Below are positions 17,074-25,694 of a stretch of DNA of 56,684 nt, one piece after another. The position numbers and the translations under genes are program-made. Numbering within the stretch: the first letter of the stretch is position 1; each line of letters opens with the position of its first letter. Source of the stretch: Motilibacter deserti (GTDB taxonomy: Bacteria > Actinomycetota > Actinomycetes > Motilibacterales > Motilibacteraceae); assembly GCF_011250635.1 (NCBI RefSeq), contig NZ_JAANNP010000015.1, positions 1 through 56,684 on the forward strand, given 5' to 3'. The notes beneath the pieces were generated by a model, which was given only the letters and a program-made list of their open reading frames with translations, had not been told where the DNA came from and ran no database searches.

Positions 17074-17144
17074 TGATCATGCACATGTGGCGAGTTGTCC
17101 ACAGCTCGCAAGCCTGGGGACAACTCGCCACATGTGCATGATCA
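17074..17144. repeat. perfect 27-bp inverted repeat with DnaA-box sequences
   Basis: Positions 17074-17100 are the exact reverse complement of 17118-17144, separated by 17 bases. The left arm plus spacer contains TTGTCCACA (17095-17103), identical to the actinobacterial DnaA-box consensus; the right arm reads TTGTCCCCA on the opposite strand. The outer arms contain TGATCATGCACATGTGG. The element lies between the DedA-like gene (stop 17168, minus) and the SARP gene (start 16953, minus), so it could terminate one transcript, regulate the other, titrate DnaA, or be a dispersed REP-like palindrome. Confidence 0.85.
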
Positions 17145-17167
17145 GCGCGGGGATGGGGGCGCGGGAG

Positions 17168-17851
17168 TCAGCGGGCGGGGGGGGGCGGGGTGGCGGTGCG
17201 GCGGCGGGCGACGAGCCACAGCGCGAGCGACAGCAGCAGCACGAGCACGAGCACGACGGCCTGCTCGGCGATGCTGCGGGCCTGCGCGCCGACGACGGCG
17301 TAGACGAGGGCGGGGACGATGTTGCCGAGCACGCCGCCGAGGAGCGCCCTGCGCCAGGGCATCGTCGTCGTCCCGGCCAGCAGGGCCACGGTCTCGGCGA
17401 CGATCGGCACGGGCCGGGTCACCACGAGCGCGAGGACGCCGTAGCGGTCGAGCAGGGCGGCGACCCGCGCGCGCTCCGCGGGGCGTACGCGGCGCTCGAC
17501 CGCCCCGCGTCCGCGGCGGCCCAGCGCGAAGGCCGCGAGGGTGGCGCCGGTGCCTCCGAGCAGCGAGAGCGCCGCGCCGAGCGGGATGCCGAAGAGCGCG
17601 CCGTGCGCGGTCATGACCACGCTCGACGGCGCGGGCACGAGGACGTCCACCACGAGCAGCGTCACGCCGACGACCGCGGCGACCGGGCCTGCCTCGTCCA
17701 TCCATGGCGAGGGGTCGGTGAGGATCTCGGGCCGGACGAGCTCGACGGCCACGAAGAGCACGAGCAGCACCGCCACGGCGACCAGGCCCGCGAGCGCGTA
17801 GCCGCGGGGGACGCCCGACCGGCGCGTCCGCTGCCCACGGCCGTCGATCAT
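17168..17851 (-). CDS. DedA/TVP38-family membrane protein
   Basis: A 227-aa integral membrane protein of the SNARE-associated (VTT/DedA) superfamily. A basic N-terminus (DGRGQRTRRSG) is followed by a first helix (GYALAGLVAVAVLLVLFVAV), a core with VLVPAPSSVVMTAHGALFG and LGGTGATLAAFALGRRGRG, a second half containing RPVPIVAETVALLAGTT (the family's F/R-x-P-x re-entrant motif), and a final helix ending in a basic Pro tail. Members are thought to move lipids across the membrane or maintain membrane homeostasis. The ATG at 17851 follows GGGAGGACGGCG; an ATG at 17986 would add an unlikely basic extension. Confidence 0.85.
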   Translation of the reverse strand: MIDGRGQRTRRSGVPRGYALAGLVAVAVLLVLFVAVELVRPEILTDPSPWMDEAGPVAAVVGVTLLVVDVLVPAPSSVVMTAHGALFGIPLGAALSLLGGTGATLAAFALGRRGRGAVERRVRPAERARVAALLDRYGVLALVVTRPVPIVAETVALLAGTTTMPWRRALLGGVLGNIVPALVYAVVGAQARSIAEQAVVLVLVLLLSLALWLVARRRTATPPPPAR

Positions 17852-18020
17852 CGCCGTCCTCCCGTCACCACGCGCGAAAACGCGCGTGCGGCGCGGTCGG
17901 CAGGTCCCTATTGTGCGTTGCATGCCGTTCCTTTGACGCCCGGCCCTCGCCCTCGACGCCGACACCGACGCCGACCCAGCCGGCACGCGCCGGCTCGCCC
18001 GGCGGGCCCTCGCCTGGGCG

Positions 18021-19112
18021 GTGCTCTCCGACGTCCTGCCGATCTACCCGCTCTACGCGCTGCTCTTCGCCGACAGCGGGCTCGACGGCGCGCAGATCTC
18101 GGTCCTGCTCGCGGTCTGGTCCGCGGTCGGGATCGTTGCGGAGGTACCGACCGGCGCGCTGGCCGACCGTTTCTCGCGGCGCACGGCCCTGGCGGTCGCG
18201 GGGGTGCTGCAGGCGCTCGGCTACGTGCTCTGGATCGCCCTCCCCGGCTTTGCCGGGTTCGCCGCCGGCTTCGTGCTGTGGGGCCTCGGCGGCGCGCTCG
18301 CCTCGGGGGCCTTCGAGGCGCTGGTCTACGACGGGCTGGCCGCCCGCGGGGAGGCGGCGGCGTACCCGCGGCTCCTCGGGCACGTGCGGGCGGCCGGGCT
18401 GCTCGCCCAGCTACCTGCCGCGGGCGGCGCGACGGTGCTCTTCGCGGTCGGTGGCTACGCGCTCGCCGGCTGGGTGAGCGTCGCGCTGTGCCTCGCGTCG
18501 TCGGCCGTGGCGCTGCGGCTCCCCGAGGCGCCGACCGCTGAGGACGACGAGCCGGAGCCCGGGTACGTCGATCTGCTGCGGGCGGGCGTCGCCGAGGCCG
18601 CGTCGTCCCCGCCGCTGCGGTCGGCGGTGCTCGTCGTCGCGCTGCTCGAGGGGCTCGACGCGTTCGAGGAGTACTTCCCGCTGCTCGCCCGCGCGTGGGG
18701 GGTGCCGACCGCGGCCGTCCCGCTGGCGATGGTCGCGATCCCGCTGGCGGGCGCCCTGGGGGCGCTCGTCGCGGGGCGCCGGCGCCCGCCGGGCGCGCGG
18801 CGGCTGGGTGGTGTCCTCGGCACCGCCGCCGTCGTGCTGCTGGCCGCCGCCCTGGCCCACCGCGCGGGTGGGATGGCCGCCGTCGCCGTGTTCTACGGGC
18901 TCTACCGCTACGTGCTCGTGTTCGCCGAGGCGCGGCTGCAGGACGAGGTACGCGGCCCCGCCCGCGCGACCGTCACGTCCGTCGCCGGGCTGGGCAGCGA
19001 GCTGTCGGCGTTCGCGGTCTACGCCGCGTGGGCGCTCGGCGAGGCCTGGGCCGTGGGCGCGCTCGTCCTCGTCGCAGCGGGCTTCCTCACGCGCTCGGGG
19101 CGCCGTCAGTGA
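18021..19112 (+). CDS. MFS transporter, N-terminus uncertain
   Basis: A 363-aa multi-spanning permease of the major facilitator superfamily, with the characteristic loop EVPTGALADRFSRR (about residues 41-54). Eleven to twelve hydrophobic segments are visible. The first usable start, GTG 18021, falls inside TM1. The same frame extends upstream through a plausible N-terminus (RRLARRALAW) without any start codon back to TGA at 17934-17936, just beyond ATG 17922 (MPFL-stop). Either the protein truly starts inside TM1, a rare start codon is used, or a mutation broke the 5' end. It is convergent with the epimerase gene, overlapping it by seven bases. The substrate is unknown. Confidence 0.75.
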   Translation: MLSDVLPIYPLYALLFADSGLDGAQISVLLAVWSAVGIVAEVPTGALADRFSRRTALAVAGVLQALGYVLWIALPGFAGFAAGFVLWGLGGALASGAFEALVYDGLAARGEAAAYPRLLGHVRAAGLLAQLPAAGGATVLFAVGGYALAGWVSVALCLASSAVALRLPEAPTAEDDEPEPGYVDLLRAGVAEAASSPPLRSAVLVVALLEGLDAFEEYFPLLARAWGVPTAAVPLAMVAIPLAGALGALVAGRRRPPGARRLGGVLGTAAVVLLAAALAHRAGGMAAVAVFYGLYRYVLVFAEARLQDEVRGPARATVTSVAGLGSELSAFAVYAAWALGEAWAVGALVLVAAGFLTRSGRRQ

Positions 19113-20041
19113 GCGGGGACGGGCTGTCGCGCGTACCACTCGACCGTCTCCTGCAGCGCCGTGCGCAACGGGGTGGGGGAGACGCCGAAGGCGGCCTCGA
19201 ACGCCGACGAGTCCATGATCTGCGGCTCGAGGTACTGGTAGAAGAGCTCCTCGTACTCCCGCACGAACACCTCGTCGAGCGCGCCCCACGGGCGCAGCGG
19301 GTCGAGCGCCTCCACGTCGAAGGCGCGGCCGGTCAGCTCGCGGACCAGGCCGTGCACCTCGCGGGTGGACAGCGCCGGTGCGGTGGGCAGGTGCCAGACG
19401 CGGCCCGCGTGCTCGGGGTGCGCGCCGAGGAGGACGAGCCCCCGGGCCACGTCCTTGATGTAGCTGTAGCTGTGCGGCAGGTCGAGGTCTCCGAAGGCCA
19501 GCGCCGTCCCGCCCGAGAGGGCGGCGGGGAAGAAGAAGCCGCCGAGGCTCGACACGAGGACGCCGGGCCCGAAGAAGTCCGCCGCCCGCCCGAGCGACAC
19601 CTGGGCCCGCCCGGCCGCGTGGGCTTCGAGGTATGCCGCGTCGAGCTCGGCACGCATCCGTCCCTTGCGCGAGGTCGCGTTCCACGGCGTGCTCTCCGTC
19701 ATCGGGGCCCCGCCGGTGGGGCCGTAGGGGTAGAGCGTGTCCATGACGACGAGCCGCGCGCCCGCGGCCGCGACGCCGGCCAGCACCGCGCGCTGCACCT
19801 GCGGCATCACCTCGACCTGGAGCTCGTACGCCACATTGACGGCGTGGTAGACGACGTCCGCGCCGGAGACGGCCCTGGCAGCGGCGTCAGGGTCGCGCAG
19901 GTCGGCGGCGCACGGCTCCGCGCCGGGGACGGCCTCCTCGCCGCGCCGGTCGACGATGCGCACGTCTGCGCCGGCTCGCAGGAGCTCTGCCGCGACGGTC
20001 CGCCCGACCGGCCCCGATCCCAGCACCACGTGGAGTGTCAT
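19106..20041 (-). CDS. NAD(P)-binding epimerase/dehydratase-like protein
   Basis: A 311-aa short-chain dehydrogenase of the extended (epimerase) type. The N-terminal Rossmann motif is MTLHVVLGSGPVGRTVA (G-x-G-x-x-G variant), and an acidic residue ends beta-2 (RIVDRRG). The usual catalytic YxxxK is not evident: the region after MDTLYPYGPTGG has no clear Tyr-x3-Lys, so it may be an atypical reductase or a binding protein. It is divergent from the TetR gene at 20123, with an operator-like palindrome between them, so it is probably that regulator's target. Confidence 0.85.
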   Translation of the reverse strand: MTLHVVLGSGPVGRTVAAELLRAGADVRIVDRRGEEAVPGAEPCAADLRDPDAAARAVSGADVVYHAVNVAYELQVEVMPQVQRAVLAGVAAAGARLVVMDTLYPYGPTGGAPMTESTPWNATSRKGRMRAELDAAYLEAHAAGRAQVSLGRAADFFGPGVLVSSLGGFFFPAALSGGTALAFGDLDLPHSYSYIKDVARGLVLLGAHPEHAGRVWHLPTAPALSTREVHGLVRELTGRAFDVEALDPLRPWGALDEVFVREYEELFYQYLEPQIMDSSAFEAAFGVSPTPLRTALQETVEWYARQPVPAH

Positions 20042-20061
20042 CTGCTTCTCCCGTCCAGGTC

Positions 20062-20078
20062 AGTTATAGGCTCTAACT
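20062..20078. promoter_or_regulatory. probable TetR operator
   Basis: The 17-base near-palindrome AGTTATAGGCTCTAACT sits in the 81-base divergent spacer between the epimerase and TetR genes. Its arms AGTTA/TAACT are perfect. Placement and length fit autoregulation by the adjacent TetR protein. The site is AT-rich against a very G+C-rich background. Confidence 0.7.
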
Positions 20079-20122
20079 CAACGGTGCGCCCAGGAGAGGG
20101 TGGCTGTCAAACGGAGGCCGCG

Positions 20123-20788
20123 ATGCAGGAGACGGCGGGCGGACGTGCCGAGCAGAAGGCGCGGACGCGGGAGGAGATCAAGCGCGCCGCGTTGCGGCGG
20201 CTGCGAGAGGGCGGCCCCGGAGCGGTCTCGGTCAACGCGCTCGGCAAGGAAATCGGACTGACGGGACCCGCGGTCTACCGGCATTTCGCGAGCCGCGACG
20301 AGCTGCTGACCGAGCTCATCGTCGACGCCTACGGTGATCTCGCGGCAGAGCTGCGCGCCGCGGTCGAAGCGGCCCGACGCCGTTCACGGCCGGGCCGGGT
20401 GGCGGCGCTGGCCGCCGCGTACCGGGCGTGGGCGCTGCGCGAGCCGCACCGCTACCGGCTGCTGTTCAGCGCGCCGCTGCCCGGCTACGACGCCCAGTCC
20501 GAGCCGCTCGTCGCGGCGTCCCAGGCGGCGATGGACGTGCTAGTCGAGCTGCTGGCGGCCCCCGGGCCTCCCGCGCCCGCCCCACCGCGGGCGCTCGGTA
20601 CGCAGCTCGGCGGCTGGGCGCGGCGGCGGGGGGTCGGTCACGTCGAGCCGGCGACGGCGCTGCAGGCGGTCCGGCTCTGGTCGCGGCTGCACGGGCTGGT
20701 CAGCCTCGAGATCGAGGGCAACTTCGCCTCGATGGGGCTCGACGTGGAGGCTCTGCTGCGGCTGGAGGCCGACGACGTCGTCGGGTGA
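20123..20788 (+). CDS. TetR-family transcriptional regulator
   Basis: A 221-aa repressor. The N-terminal helix-turn-helix covers about residues 13-60 (KARTREEIKRAALRRL, then LTGPAVYRHFASRDELL). The ligand domain contains AAYRAWALREPHRYRLLFSAPLPGY, characteristic of the WHG/TetR_C_33 subgroup. The ATG is preceded by ACGGAGG. It is divergent from the epimerase gene and should bind the palindrome at 20062-20078. The inducer is unknown. Confidence 0.92.
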   Translation: MQETAGGRAEQKARTREEIKRAALRRLREGGPGAVSVNALGKEIGLTGPAVYRHFASRDELLTELIVDAYGDLAAELRAAVEAARRRSRPGRVAALAAAYRAWALREPHRYRLLFSAPLPGYDAQSEPLVAASQAAMDVLVELLAAPGPPAPAPPRALGTQLGGWARRRGVGHVEPATALQAVRLWSRLHGLVSLEIEGNFASMGLDVEALLRLEADDVVG

Positions 20789-20803
20789 CGCGTGCGGCCG
20801 CGC

Positions 20804-20863
20804 ACTTCGGCCCCCGCCTCGGCCCCGCTGCCCCCGGTCCGAGGTGGGGCCGCGGGCCGAAGT
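20804..20863 (+). terminator. nested hairpin after TetR gene
   Basis: ACTTCGGCCC (20804-20813) pairs with GGGCCGAAGT (20854-20863), enclosing an inner CCTCGG/CCGAGG stem (20817-20822 with 20839-20844). It starts 16 bases after the TetR stop and lies upstream of the helicase gene. Confidence 0.6.
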
Positions 20864-20923
20864 CGACGGGCGACCCGCTCGGTCCGGGCCGTGCCCGCGT
20901 GGCGGAGCGCCGCGTACGCGAGG

Positions 20924-23515
20924 ATGGGGAGGGTGAGCCTCACCGACCGCATCCCGCCCGCGCCCGACCCGGACGTCCTGTTCGAGACGTTCGAGGCGTG
21001 GGCCGCCGACGCGGGGCTCGCGCTCTACCCCGCGCAGGAGGAGGCGCTCCTCGAGGTCGTGACGGGCGCGAACGTCATCCTGGCCACGCCCACCGGGTCG
21101 GGCAAGAGCCTCGTGGCGACGGGCGCGCACTTCGCCGCGATGGCCGAAGGACGACGCACGTTCTACACAGCGCCCATCAAGGCGCTGGTGTCGGAGAAGT
21201 TCTTCGCCCTCTGCTCGACGTTCGGCGCCTCGAACGTCGGCATGATGACCGGCGACGCAAGCGTGAACCCGGGTGCGCCCATCATCTGCGCGACGGCGGA
21301 GATCCTGGCCAACATCGCGCTGCGCGAAGGTGCCACGGCCGACGTGGGCCAGGTCGTGATGGACGAATTCCACTTCTACTCCGACCCGGACCGAGGCTGG
21401 GCCTGGCAGGTGCCTCTCATCGAGCTGCCGCAGGCCCAGTTCCTGCTCATGTCCGCGACCCTCGGCGACGTGACGCGGTTCGAGGAGGACCTGACCCGGC
21501 GTACGGGCCGGCCGACCGCCGTCGTCAGCTCGGTCGAGCGCCCCGTCCCGCTGCACCACTACTACGTGACGAAGCCGTTGCACGAGACGATCGAGGAGCT
21601 GCTCAGCACCAAGCAGGCTCCCGTCTACGTCGTGCACTTCACGCAGGCGAGCGCGATCGAGCGGGCGCAGTCGCTGATGAGCGTCAACATGTGCACCAAG
21701 CAGGAGAAGGAGGAGATCGCCGCGCTCATCGGCGGCTTCCGCTTCACCACGGGCTTCGGCCGCACCCTCTCGCGGCTGGTCCGGCACGGCGTCGGCGTGC
21801 ACCACGCCGGGATGCTGCCGAAGTACCGCCGGCTGGTCGAGCTGCTCGCCCAGGCCGGCCTGCTCAAGGTCATCTGCGGCACCGACACCCTCGGCGTCGG
21901 CATCAACGTCCCGATCCGCACGGTCCTGCTCACCGCGCTGGCGAAGTACGACGGCACCCGCATGCGCCACCTGAAGGCGCGCGAGTTCCACCAGATCGCG
22001 GGCCGCGCCGGGCGGGCGGGCTACGACACCGCCGGCACCGTCATCGTCGAGGCGCCCGACCACGACATCGAGAACGCGCGCCTGCTCGCGCGCGCCGGCG
22101 ACGACGAGAAGAAGAAGAAGCGCATCGTGCGCAAGAAGCCGCCGGAGGGCTTCGTCTCCTGGAGCGACCGCACCTTCGAGAAGCTCGTCGCGGCGGACCC
22201 GGAGCCGCTGACGTCGAGCTTCAAGGTCACCCACTCCATGCTGCTCAACGTCATCGCCCGGCCCGGCGACCCGTACGAAGCCATGCGCCACCTGCTCACC
22301 GACAACCACGAGACGCCGGCCAAGCAGCGCGAGCACATCCGGCGGGCGATCTCGATCTACCGTGAGCTGCTGGCGGCGGGCGTCGTCGAGCGCTTGCCGG
22401 AGCCGCTGCCCGACGGGCGCACCGTCCGGCTCACCGTCGAGCTGCAGGCCAACTTCGCGCTCAACCAGCCGCTGTCGCCCTTCGCCCTCGCCTCGCTGGA
22501 GCTGCTGGACCGCGAGTCGCCGACGTACCCGCTGGACGTGCTCTCGATCGTCGAGAGCGTGCTGGACGACCCACGGCAGGTGCTGGCGGCCCAGCTGTCC
22601 AAAGCCAAGGGCGAGGCCGTCGCGCAGATGAAGGCCGACGGCATCGAGTACGACCAGCGCATGGAGCTGCTCGAGGACGTGACCTATCCGAAGCCGCTGG
22701 AGGAGCTGCTCGGCGCCGCGTTCGACATCTACCGGCGCGGCCACCCCTGGGTCGCCGACTACGAGCTCTCGCCGAAGTCGGTCGTCCGCGACCTCTACGA
22801 GCGGGCCATGACGTTCACCGAGTACGTCAACCTCTACAGCCTCGCCCGCTCCGAGGGGCTGGTGCTGCGCTACCTCGCCGACGCGTACAAGACGCTGGCG
22901 CAGACCGTCCCGGACGAGGCGAAGACCGAGCAGCTCGAGGACCTCATCGTCTGGCTCGGCGAGCTGGTCCGGCAGGTCGACTCCAGCCTGCTCGACGAGT
23001 GGGAGGAGCTGACCAACCCCACGGAGGTGGAGGCCGCCGCGGCGGCCTCCTTCCGCGACCGCGTCACGGGGGTGACCGCGAACGTCCGGGCCTTCCGCGT
23101 CATGGTCCGCAACGAGCTCTTCCGCCGGGTCGAGCTCGCCGCCCTGCGCCGCTACGACCTGCTCGGCGAGCTCGACGGCGCGGCGGGGTGGGGGTTCGAG
23201 CGCTGGCGCGACGCGGTCGAGGCCTACTTCGCCGAGTACCCCTCGCTCGGCACCGGGCCGGACGCCCGCGGACCGGCGCTGCTGCACGTCGCCGAGCGCC
23301 CCGGCACCTGGTCCGTCCGGCAGGTCTTCGACGACCCGGAGGGCGACCGCGACTGGGGCATCCGGGCCGAGGTCGACCTCGCCGCCTCCGACGAGGAGGG
23401 CACGGCGGTCGTCCGCGTCCTCGACGTCGGGCCGCTGAGCGCCGCGGGCGCGGGCAGCGACCTGGAGGACCGCGACGACCGGGACGACGCCGACGATCTC
23501 GACGACGCCGGCTGA
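20924..23515 (+). CDS. SKI2/Mtr4-like DExH helicase with DUF3516 C-terminus
   Basis: A superfamily 2 helicase of about 863 aa. It shows Walker A ATPTGSGKS, motif II in the form DEFH (MDEFHFYSDPDRGW), motif III SATLGD, GTDTLGVGINVPIRTV and motif VI QIAGRAGRAGYDT. The roughly 400-residue C-terminal region is that of actinobacterial DUF3516 helicases, and the protein ends in an Asp-rich tail (EDRDDRDDADDLDD). It probably remodels RNA, but partners are unknown. ATG 20924 and GTG 20933 are both plausible starts (three-residue difference); AGGA at 20920 would suit the GTG. No exonuclease is linked. Confidence 0.92.
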   Translation: MGRVSLTDRIPPAPDPDVLFETFEAWAADAGLALYPAQEEALLEVVTGANVILATPTGSGKSLVATGAHFAAMAEGRRTFYTAPIKALVSEKFFALCSTFGASNVGMMTGDASVNPGAPIICATAEILANIALREGATADVGQVVMDEFHFYSDPDRGWAWQVPLIELPQAQFLLMSATLGDVTRFEEDLTRRTGRPTAVVSSVERPVPLHHYYVTKPLHETIEELLSTKQAPVYVVHFTQASAIERAQSLMSVNMCTKQEKEEIAALIGGFRFTTGFGRTLSRLVRHGVGVHHAGMLPKYRRLVELLAQAGLLKVICGTDTLGVGINVPIRTVLLTALAKYDGTRMRHLKAREFHQIAGRAGRAGYDTAGTVIVEAPDHDIENARLLARAGDDEKKKKRIVRKKPPEGFVSWSDRTFEKLVAADPEPLTSSFKVTHSMLLNVIARPGDPYEAMRHLLTDNHETPAKQREHIRRAISIYRELLAAGVVERLPEPLPDGRTVRLTVELQANFALNQPLSPFALASLELLDRESPTYPLDVLSIVESVLDDPRQVLAAQLSKAKGEAVAQMKADGIEYDQRMELLEDVTYPKPLEELLGAAFDIYRRGHPWVADYELSPKSVVRDLYERAMTFTEYVNLYSLARSEGLVLRYLADAYKTLAQTVPDEAKTEQLEDLIVWLGELVRQVDSSLLDEWEELTNPTEVEAAAAASFRDRVTGVTANVRAFRVMVRNELFRRVELAALRRYDLLGELDGAAGWGFERWRDAVEAYFAEYPSLGTGPDARGPALLHVAERPGTWSVRQVFDDPEGDRDWGIRAEVDLAASDEEGTAVVRVLDVGPLSAAGAGSDLEDRDDRDDADDLDDAG

Positions 23516-23553
23516 CGCGGTAGACCCGGCGCGGTTCGGGGAACGACCCGGAC

Positions 23554-23838
23554 GTGTCGAGACTCGACGAGCGCATGACGACCCCGGTGTCCATCGACGA
23601 CGACGGGCGGGGGCGGGTGAAGGTCGCCTCGGACGTCGCGCTGGAGGCGTACGCCCAGGCGATGCAGAGGTACGCCTCGAGCTACCTGGCCTTCCGGGTC
23701 GGGGAGCTCGAGGCGCAGCCGGACCCGGCCTCCGTCGGCTGCGACACGGCGGCGGCGGCGGTGGTCCGCAGCATCGTGGAGCAGGAGCTGCACGCCGAGG
23801 TGGCCGGGCAGCCCACCGCGGCCGCGGCGGTGGAATAG
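23554..23838 (+). CDS. hypothetical protein, 94 aa
   Basis: A small soluble protein, mildly acidic, with one Cys (VGCDT) and a probable helical centre (LEAYAQAMQRYASSYLAFRVGEL) and C-terminus (AAAVVRSIVEQELHAEVAG). No family is recognised. The GTG at 23554 has GGGAACGACC upstream; an internal ATG at 23575 (MTTPVSID) is an alternative start. It is on the same strand as, and between, the DUF3516 helicase and DUF4230 genes. Confidence 0.6.
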   Translation: MSRLDERMTTPVSIDDDGRGRVKVASDVALEAYAQAMQRYASSYLAFRVGELEAQPDPASVGCDTAAAAVVRSIVEQELHAEVAGQPTAAAAVE

Positions 23839-23906
23839 CCACCGAGCGTCCCGGGCTGTAGAGAGGGAATCGCGACCGCCCCTTCCCGCTCTGACAGGGA
23901 GCCGCA

Positions 23907-24608
23907 TTGGCCGCCGTTGTGTTCTCCTCCTCCGCCCGTCGCGCCCGCAGCGGCTTCCGCCTCGGGGCCTTCGCCGTGCTCGCGCTCGTCGTCGCCGCCG
24001 TGCTGCTGGCCGCCCTGCGTGGCATCGGGCTCTGGGGCGGGCTGAGCAACCCGTTCGCCTCCACGACCGTGGACCGGAGCGGGCCGGCGATCGTGAAGGC
24101 GCTGGAGGACCTGAACCAGTACACCGGCGCGCGCGCGAACTACGAGCAGATCGTCGAGATCGAGAAGGACTACAAGTACGTCCCGTCCTTCGTCGCCGGG
24201 CAGCGGACCCTCTTCACCGCCGCCGGCAGCGTCGACGGCATCGTCGACTTCGACAAGATCGGCGGCGATGCGGTCTCGGTGTCCGAGGACGGCAAGTCCG
24301 TGACCGTGACCCTGCCCCACGCCCACCGGGGCGAGGCGCGCCTCGACGCCGAGCGCAGCCACGTCGTCTCCCGCGAGCGCGGCGTCGTCGACCGGTCGCT
24401 GAGCGCCCTGAGTGACGGCGGCAACGACAGCGAGTTCTACAGCCTGGGCCAGCAGAAGCTCGCGGCCGCGGCCGCCGCCGACCAGGACCTGCTGCCGCGC
24501 ACGGAGGAGAACACCCGGCAGATGCTGACCCAGCTCATCAAGGCGCTGGGCTACGAGCAGGTCACGGTCAACTTCACCGACAGCGCGTCGCCCGCGCCCT
24601 CGCTCTGA
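23907..24608 (+). CDS. DUF4230 membrane-anchored protein
   Basis: A 233-aa protein with one N-terminal membrane anchor (LGAFAVLALVVAAVLLAALRGIGLWGG, about 20-45) and an extracytoplasmic DUF4230 domain that begins after FASTTVDRSGPAIVKAL and includes QIVEIEKDYKYVPSFVAGQ. The family is widespread but has no assigned function. The start is the TTG at 23907, placed by AGGGAG six bases upstream. A 10-bp hairpin follows 42 bases after the stop. Confidence 0.85.
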   Translation: MAAVVFSSSARRARSGFRLGAFAVLALVVAAVLLAALRGIGLWGGLSNPFASTTVDRSGPAIVKALEDLNQYTGARANYEQIVEIEKDYKYVPSFVAGQRTLFTAAGSVDGIVDFDKIGGDAVSVSEDGKSVTVTLPHAHRGEARLDAERSHVVSRERGVVDRSLSALSDGGNDSEFYSLGQQKLAAAAAADQDLLPRTEENTRQMLTQLIKALGYEQVTVNFTDSASPAPSL

Positions 24609-24649
24609 CGCCGCGGCTCCGACCCGCGAGTCCCCAGCAGGACCGGACT

Positions 24650-24679
24650 AGCCGCCGGGGCCGTACGCGCCCGGCGGCT
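24650..24679 (+). terminator. hairpin terminator after DUF4230 gene
   Basis: AGCCGCCGGG (24650-24659) is the exact complement of CCCGGCGGCT (24670-24679) around a 10-base loop. No long T tract follows (GAACCCGTTT). It separates the DUF4230 gene from the ABC operon starting at 24753. Confidence 0.65.
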
Positions 24680-24752
24680 GAACCCGTTTGGGCTCCCGGC
24701 CGTCCACTCCCTAGGGTGGATCAGCGGCGGACGGTGACGAGGGGAGTCCCGC

Positions 24753-25694
24753 ATGATCGAGGCCCGTGGCCTCACGAAGGTCTACGGCTCGAAGAAGGCC
24801 GTCGACGACCTGTCCTTCACGGTCTCACCGGGGATCGTCACCGGCTTCCTCGGCCCGAACGGCGCCGGCAAGTCGACGACGATGCGCATGATCCTGGGGC
24901 TGGACCGGCCGACGTCCGGTCAGGCGCTCGTGAACGGGCAGCCCTACACGGCGGCCAAGGTGCCATTGCGGGAGGTCGGCGCGCTGCTGGACGCCAAGGA
25001 CGTCCACGGCGGCCGCACCGCGCGCGCACACCTGACCGTGCTGGCGCTCTCGAACGGGCTGCCCAAGCGCCGCGTCGACGAGGTGCTGGAGCTGACCGGC
25101 CTGACGGGCGTGGCCAAGAAGCGGATCCGCGGCTTCAGCCTCGGCATGTCCCAGCGGCTCGGCATCGCCGCCGCCATGCTCGGCGACCCGGATGTCCTCA
25201 TGTTCGACGAGCCGGTCAACGGCCTCGACCCCGAGGGCATCCTCTGGATCCGCAACTTCATGCGGTCCCTCGCGGCCGGTGGCCGGACCGTCTTCGTCTC
25301 GAGCCACCTCATGAGCGAGATGGCGCTCACGGCCGACCATCTGATCGTGATCGGCCGCGGCAAGCTCCTCGCCGACATGGGCACCAAGGACTTCATCGCG
25401 CAGAACTCCGCGACGACCGTGCGCGTGCGGTCCCCGCAGGCCGATCAGCTCGCCCGGGCGCTGGCCGAGCGTGGCACGCAGACGCGGCAGGTCGACGGCT
25501 ACCTCGAGCTGTCCGGGGTGGCCACCGACCAGGTCGGCGACCTGGCCGCGAGCCGCGGCATCACCATCCACGAGCTGTTCCAGCAACGCTCGTCCCTTGA
25601 GGAGGCGTTCATGGAGCTCACCCGAGACAGCGTCGAGTACCACGCCGAGGTGCCGACGGCGGCCTCCGGCTCCGTCCCCGGCGGTGCCGCGTGA
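24753..25694 (+). CDS. ABC-2 type transporter ATP-binding protein
   Basis: A 313-aa ATPase subunit with Walker A GPNGAGKST (38-46), signature FSLGMSQR (the variant common in drug/antibiotic ABC-2 exporters), Walker B VLMFDEP with NGLDPEG, and the H-loop SSH. A C-terminal extension of about 80 residues follows the catalytic domain and ends SSLEEAFMELTRDSVEYH, typical of the DrrA/CcmA-like export group. The ATG is preceded by GAGGGGAG. The permease gene overlaps its stop (GTGA). Confidence 0.95.
   Translation: MIEARGLTKVYGSKKAVDDLSFTVSPGIVTGFLGPNGAGKSTTMRMILGLDRPTSGQALVNGQPYTAAKVPLREVGALLDAKDVHGGRTARAHLTVLALSNGLPKRRVDEVLELTGLTGVAKKRIRGFSLGMSQRLGIAAAMLGDPDVLMFDEPVNGLDPEGILWIRNFMRSLAAGGRTVFVSSHLMSEMALTADHLIVIGRGKLLADMGTKDFIAQNSATTVRVRSPQADQLARALAERGTQTRQVDGYLELSGVATDQVGDLAASRGITIHELFQQRSSLEEAFMELTRDSVEYHAEVPTAASGSVPGGAA

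Noticed and set aside
13921-17144. Secondary-metabolite gene cluster around the SARP regulator
   Set aside because: No PKS, NRPS, terpene, lanthipeptide or tailoring genes occur on either side.
20540-24124. 1194-codon open frame on the minus strand
   Set aside because: It lies antisense to the DUF3516 helicase and neighbours; its residues are the His/Arg/Gly/Asp-rich pattern produced by reading G+C-rich genes backwards, with no motif.
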